DNA of 64,000 bases. Origin: Notamacropus eugenii (Eukaryota; Chordata; Mammalia; Diprotodontia; Macropodidae). Position numbers and translations under genes: made by a program. The stretch spans positions 13,304,979-13,368,978 of the forward strand of contig NC_092872.1 in assembly GCF_028372415.1 (NCBI RefSeq). The letters run 5' to 3'. Positions 63,857 through 64,000 of this stretch are shown in pieces. Numbering within the stretch: the stretch's first letter is position 1; each line of letters starts with the position of its first letter. A model generated the notes under the pieces. It had not been told where the DNA came from. It did not search any database and saw only the letters and a program-made list of their open reading frames with translations.

Positions 63857-64000
63857 CTAGAAAGAAATCAACAAACTCCTAAGGTCAAAGCAGGAGCTAC
63901 TAGGGATCCCTATAACTCAATTGCCTGGTCAGACTGGAAGCAAAAGTCTTTTGGAGGCACAGCTTGCCAAGTACCTCCTTCTTTCACTCTACAGCTTTTA
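63857..64000 (-). other. CDC25A: CDC25A intron, partial
   Basis: Start of the next upstream intron, cut by the window edge. The AG acceptor of the exon at 63856 lies at 63858-63857. Confidence 0.9.

Noticed and set aside
1-64000. CRISPR arrays, tRNA or rRNA genes, prokaryotic operons
   Set aside because: None present; tRNA-like segments are SINE heads, and the sequence is plainly vertebrate.

Overview
This is vertebrate nuclear DNA, almost certainly from a marsupial. The repeats include L1 3' ends of marsupial type, MAR1 and WSINE1-like tRNA SINEs, a tRNA/RTE composite SINE, many L2, L3/CR1, MIR and THER-type CORE-SINE copies, and a palindromic hAT-type MITE. A WSINE1-like copy hints at an Australian lineage, but I cannot fix the species. 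All repeat family names come from recalled consensus sequences, not from a search.

One protein-coding gene is certain. At the right edge (62263-63856, minus strand) lie the last three coding exons of CDC25A, a dual-specificity phosphatase that activates CDKs. They include the HCEFSSER catalytic loop and the natural stop codon, and a 3'UTR of about 2.1 kb runs down to a polyadenylation signal near 60193. The rest of CDC25A lies to the right of the window.

At the left, a CpG island (about 9640-11110) holds GC boxes, an ETS-like site and two CCAAT boxes, followed on the minus strand by a good splice donor. This is a housekeeping promoter reading left. In other mammals the gene next to CDC25A, in the same orientation, is MAP4, and the roughly 50 kb spacing fits. 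I therefore infer the MAP4 promoter and its non-coding first exon, with positions 1 to about 10400 being MAP4 intron 1. This rests on synteny, not on any MAP4 coding sequence.

The region from 11 to 60 kb is intergenic and packed with transposon fossils, often nested. Clear cases are L1 inserted in L2 with a perfect 12-bp target duplication (30599-31278), L1 with a perfect 16-bp duplication (27315-27745), composite SINEs with 14-bp and 10-bp duplications (15317-15657, 34116-34388), a hAT MITE with a near-perfect 8-bp duplication (35045-35254), solo LTRs inserted in L1 and L2, and an L1 split by other elements (16925-19990). There are also two pairs of local repeats that I cannot assign to a family, and a paired LTR-like element of about 830 bp.

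I found no CRISPR array, tRNA or rRNA gene, operon, or evidence of a new coding system. The open reading frames elsewhere are short, repeat-derived or GC-rich chance frames. The most useful leads are the microRNA-type sites in the CDC25A 3'UTR, the GC-rich minisatellite inside the presumed MAP4 promoter island, a CTCF-like site between the two genes, and the unassigned repeats.
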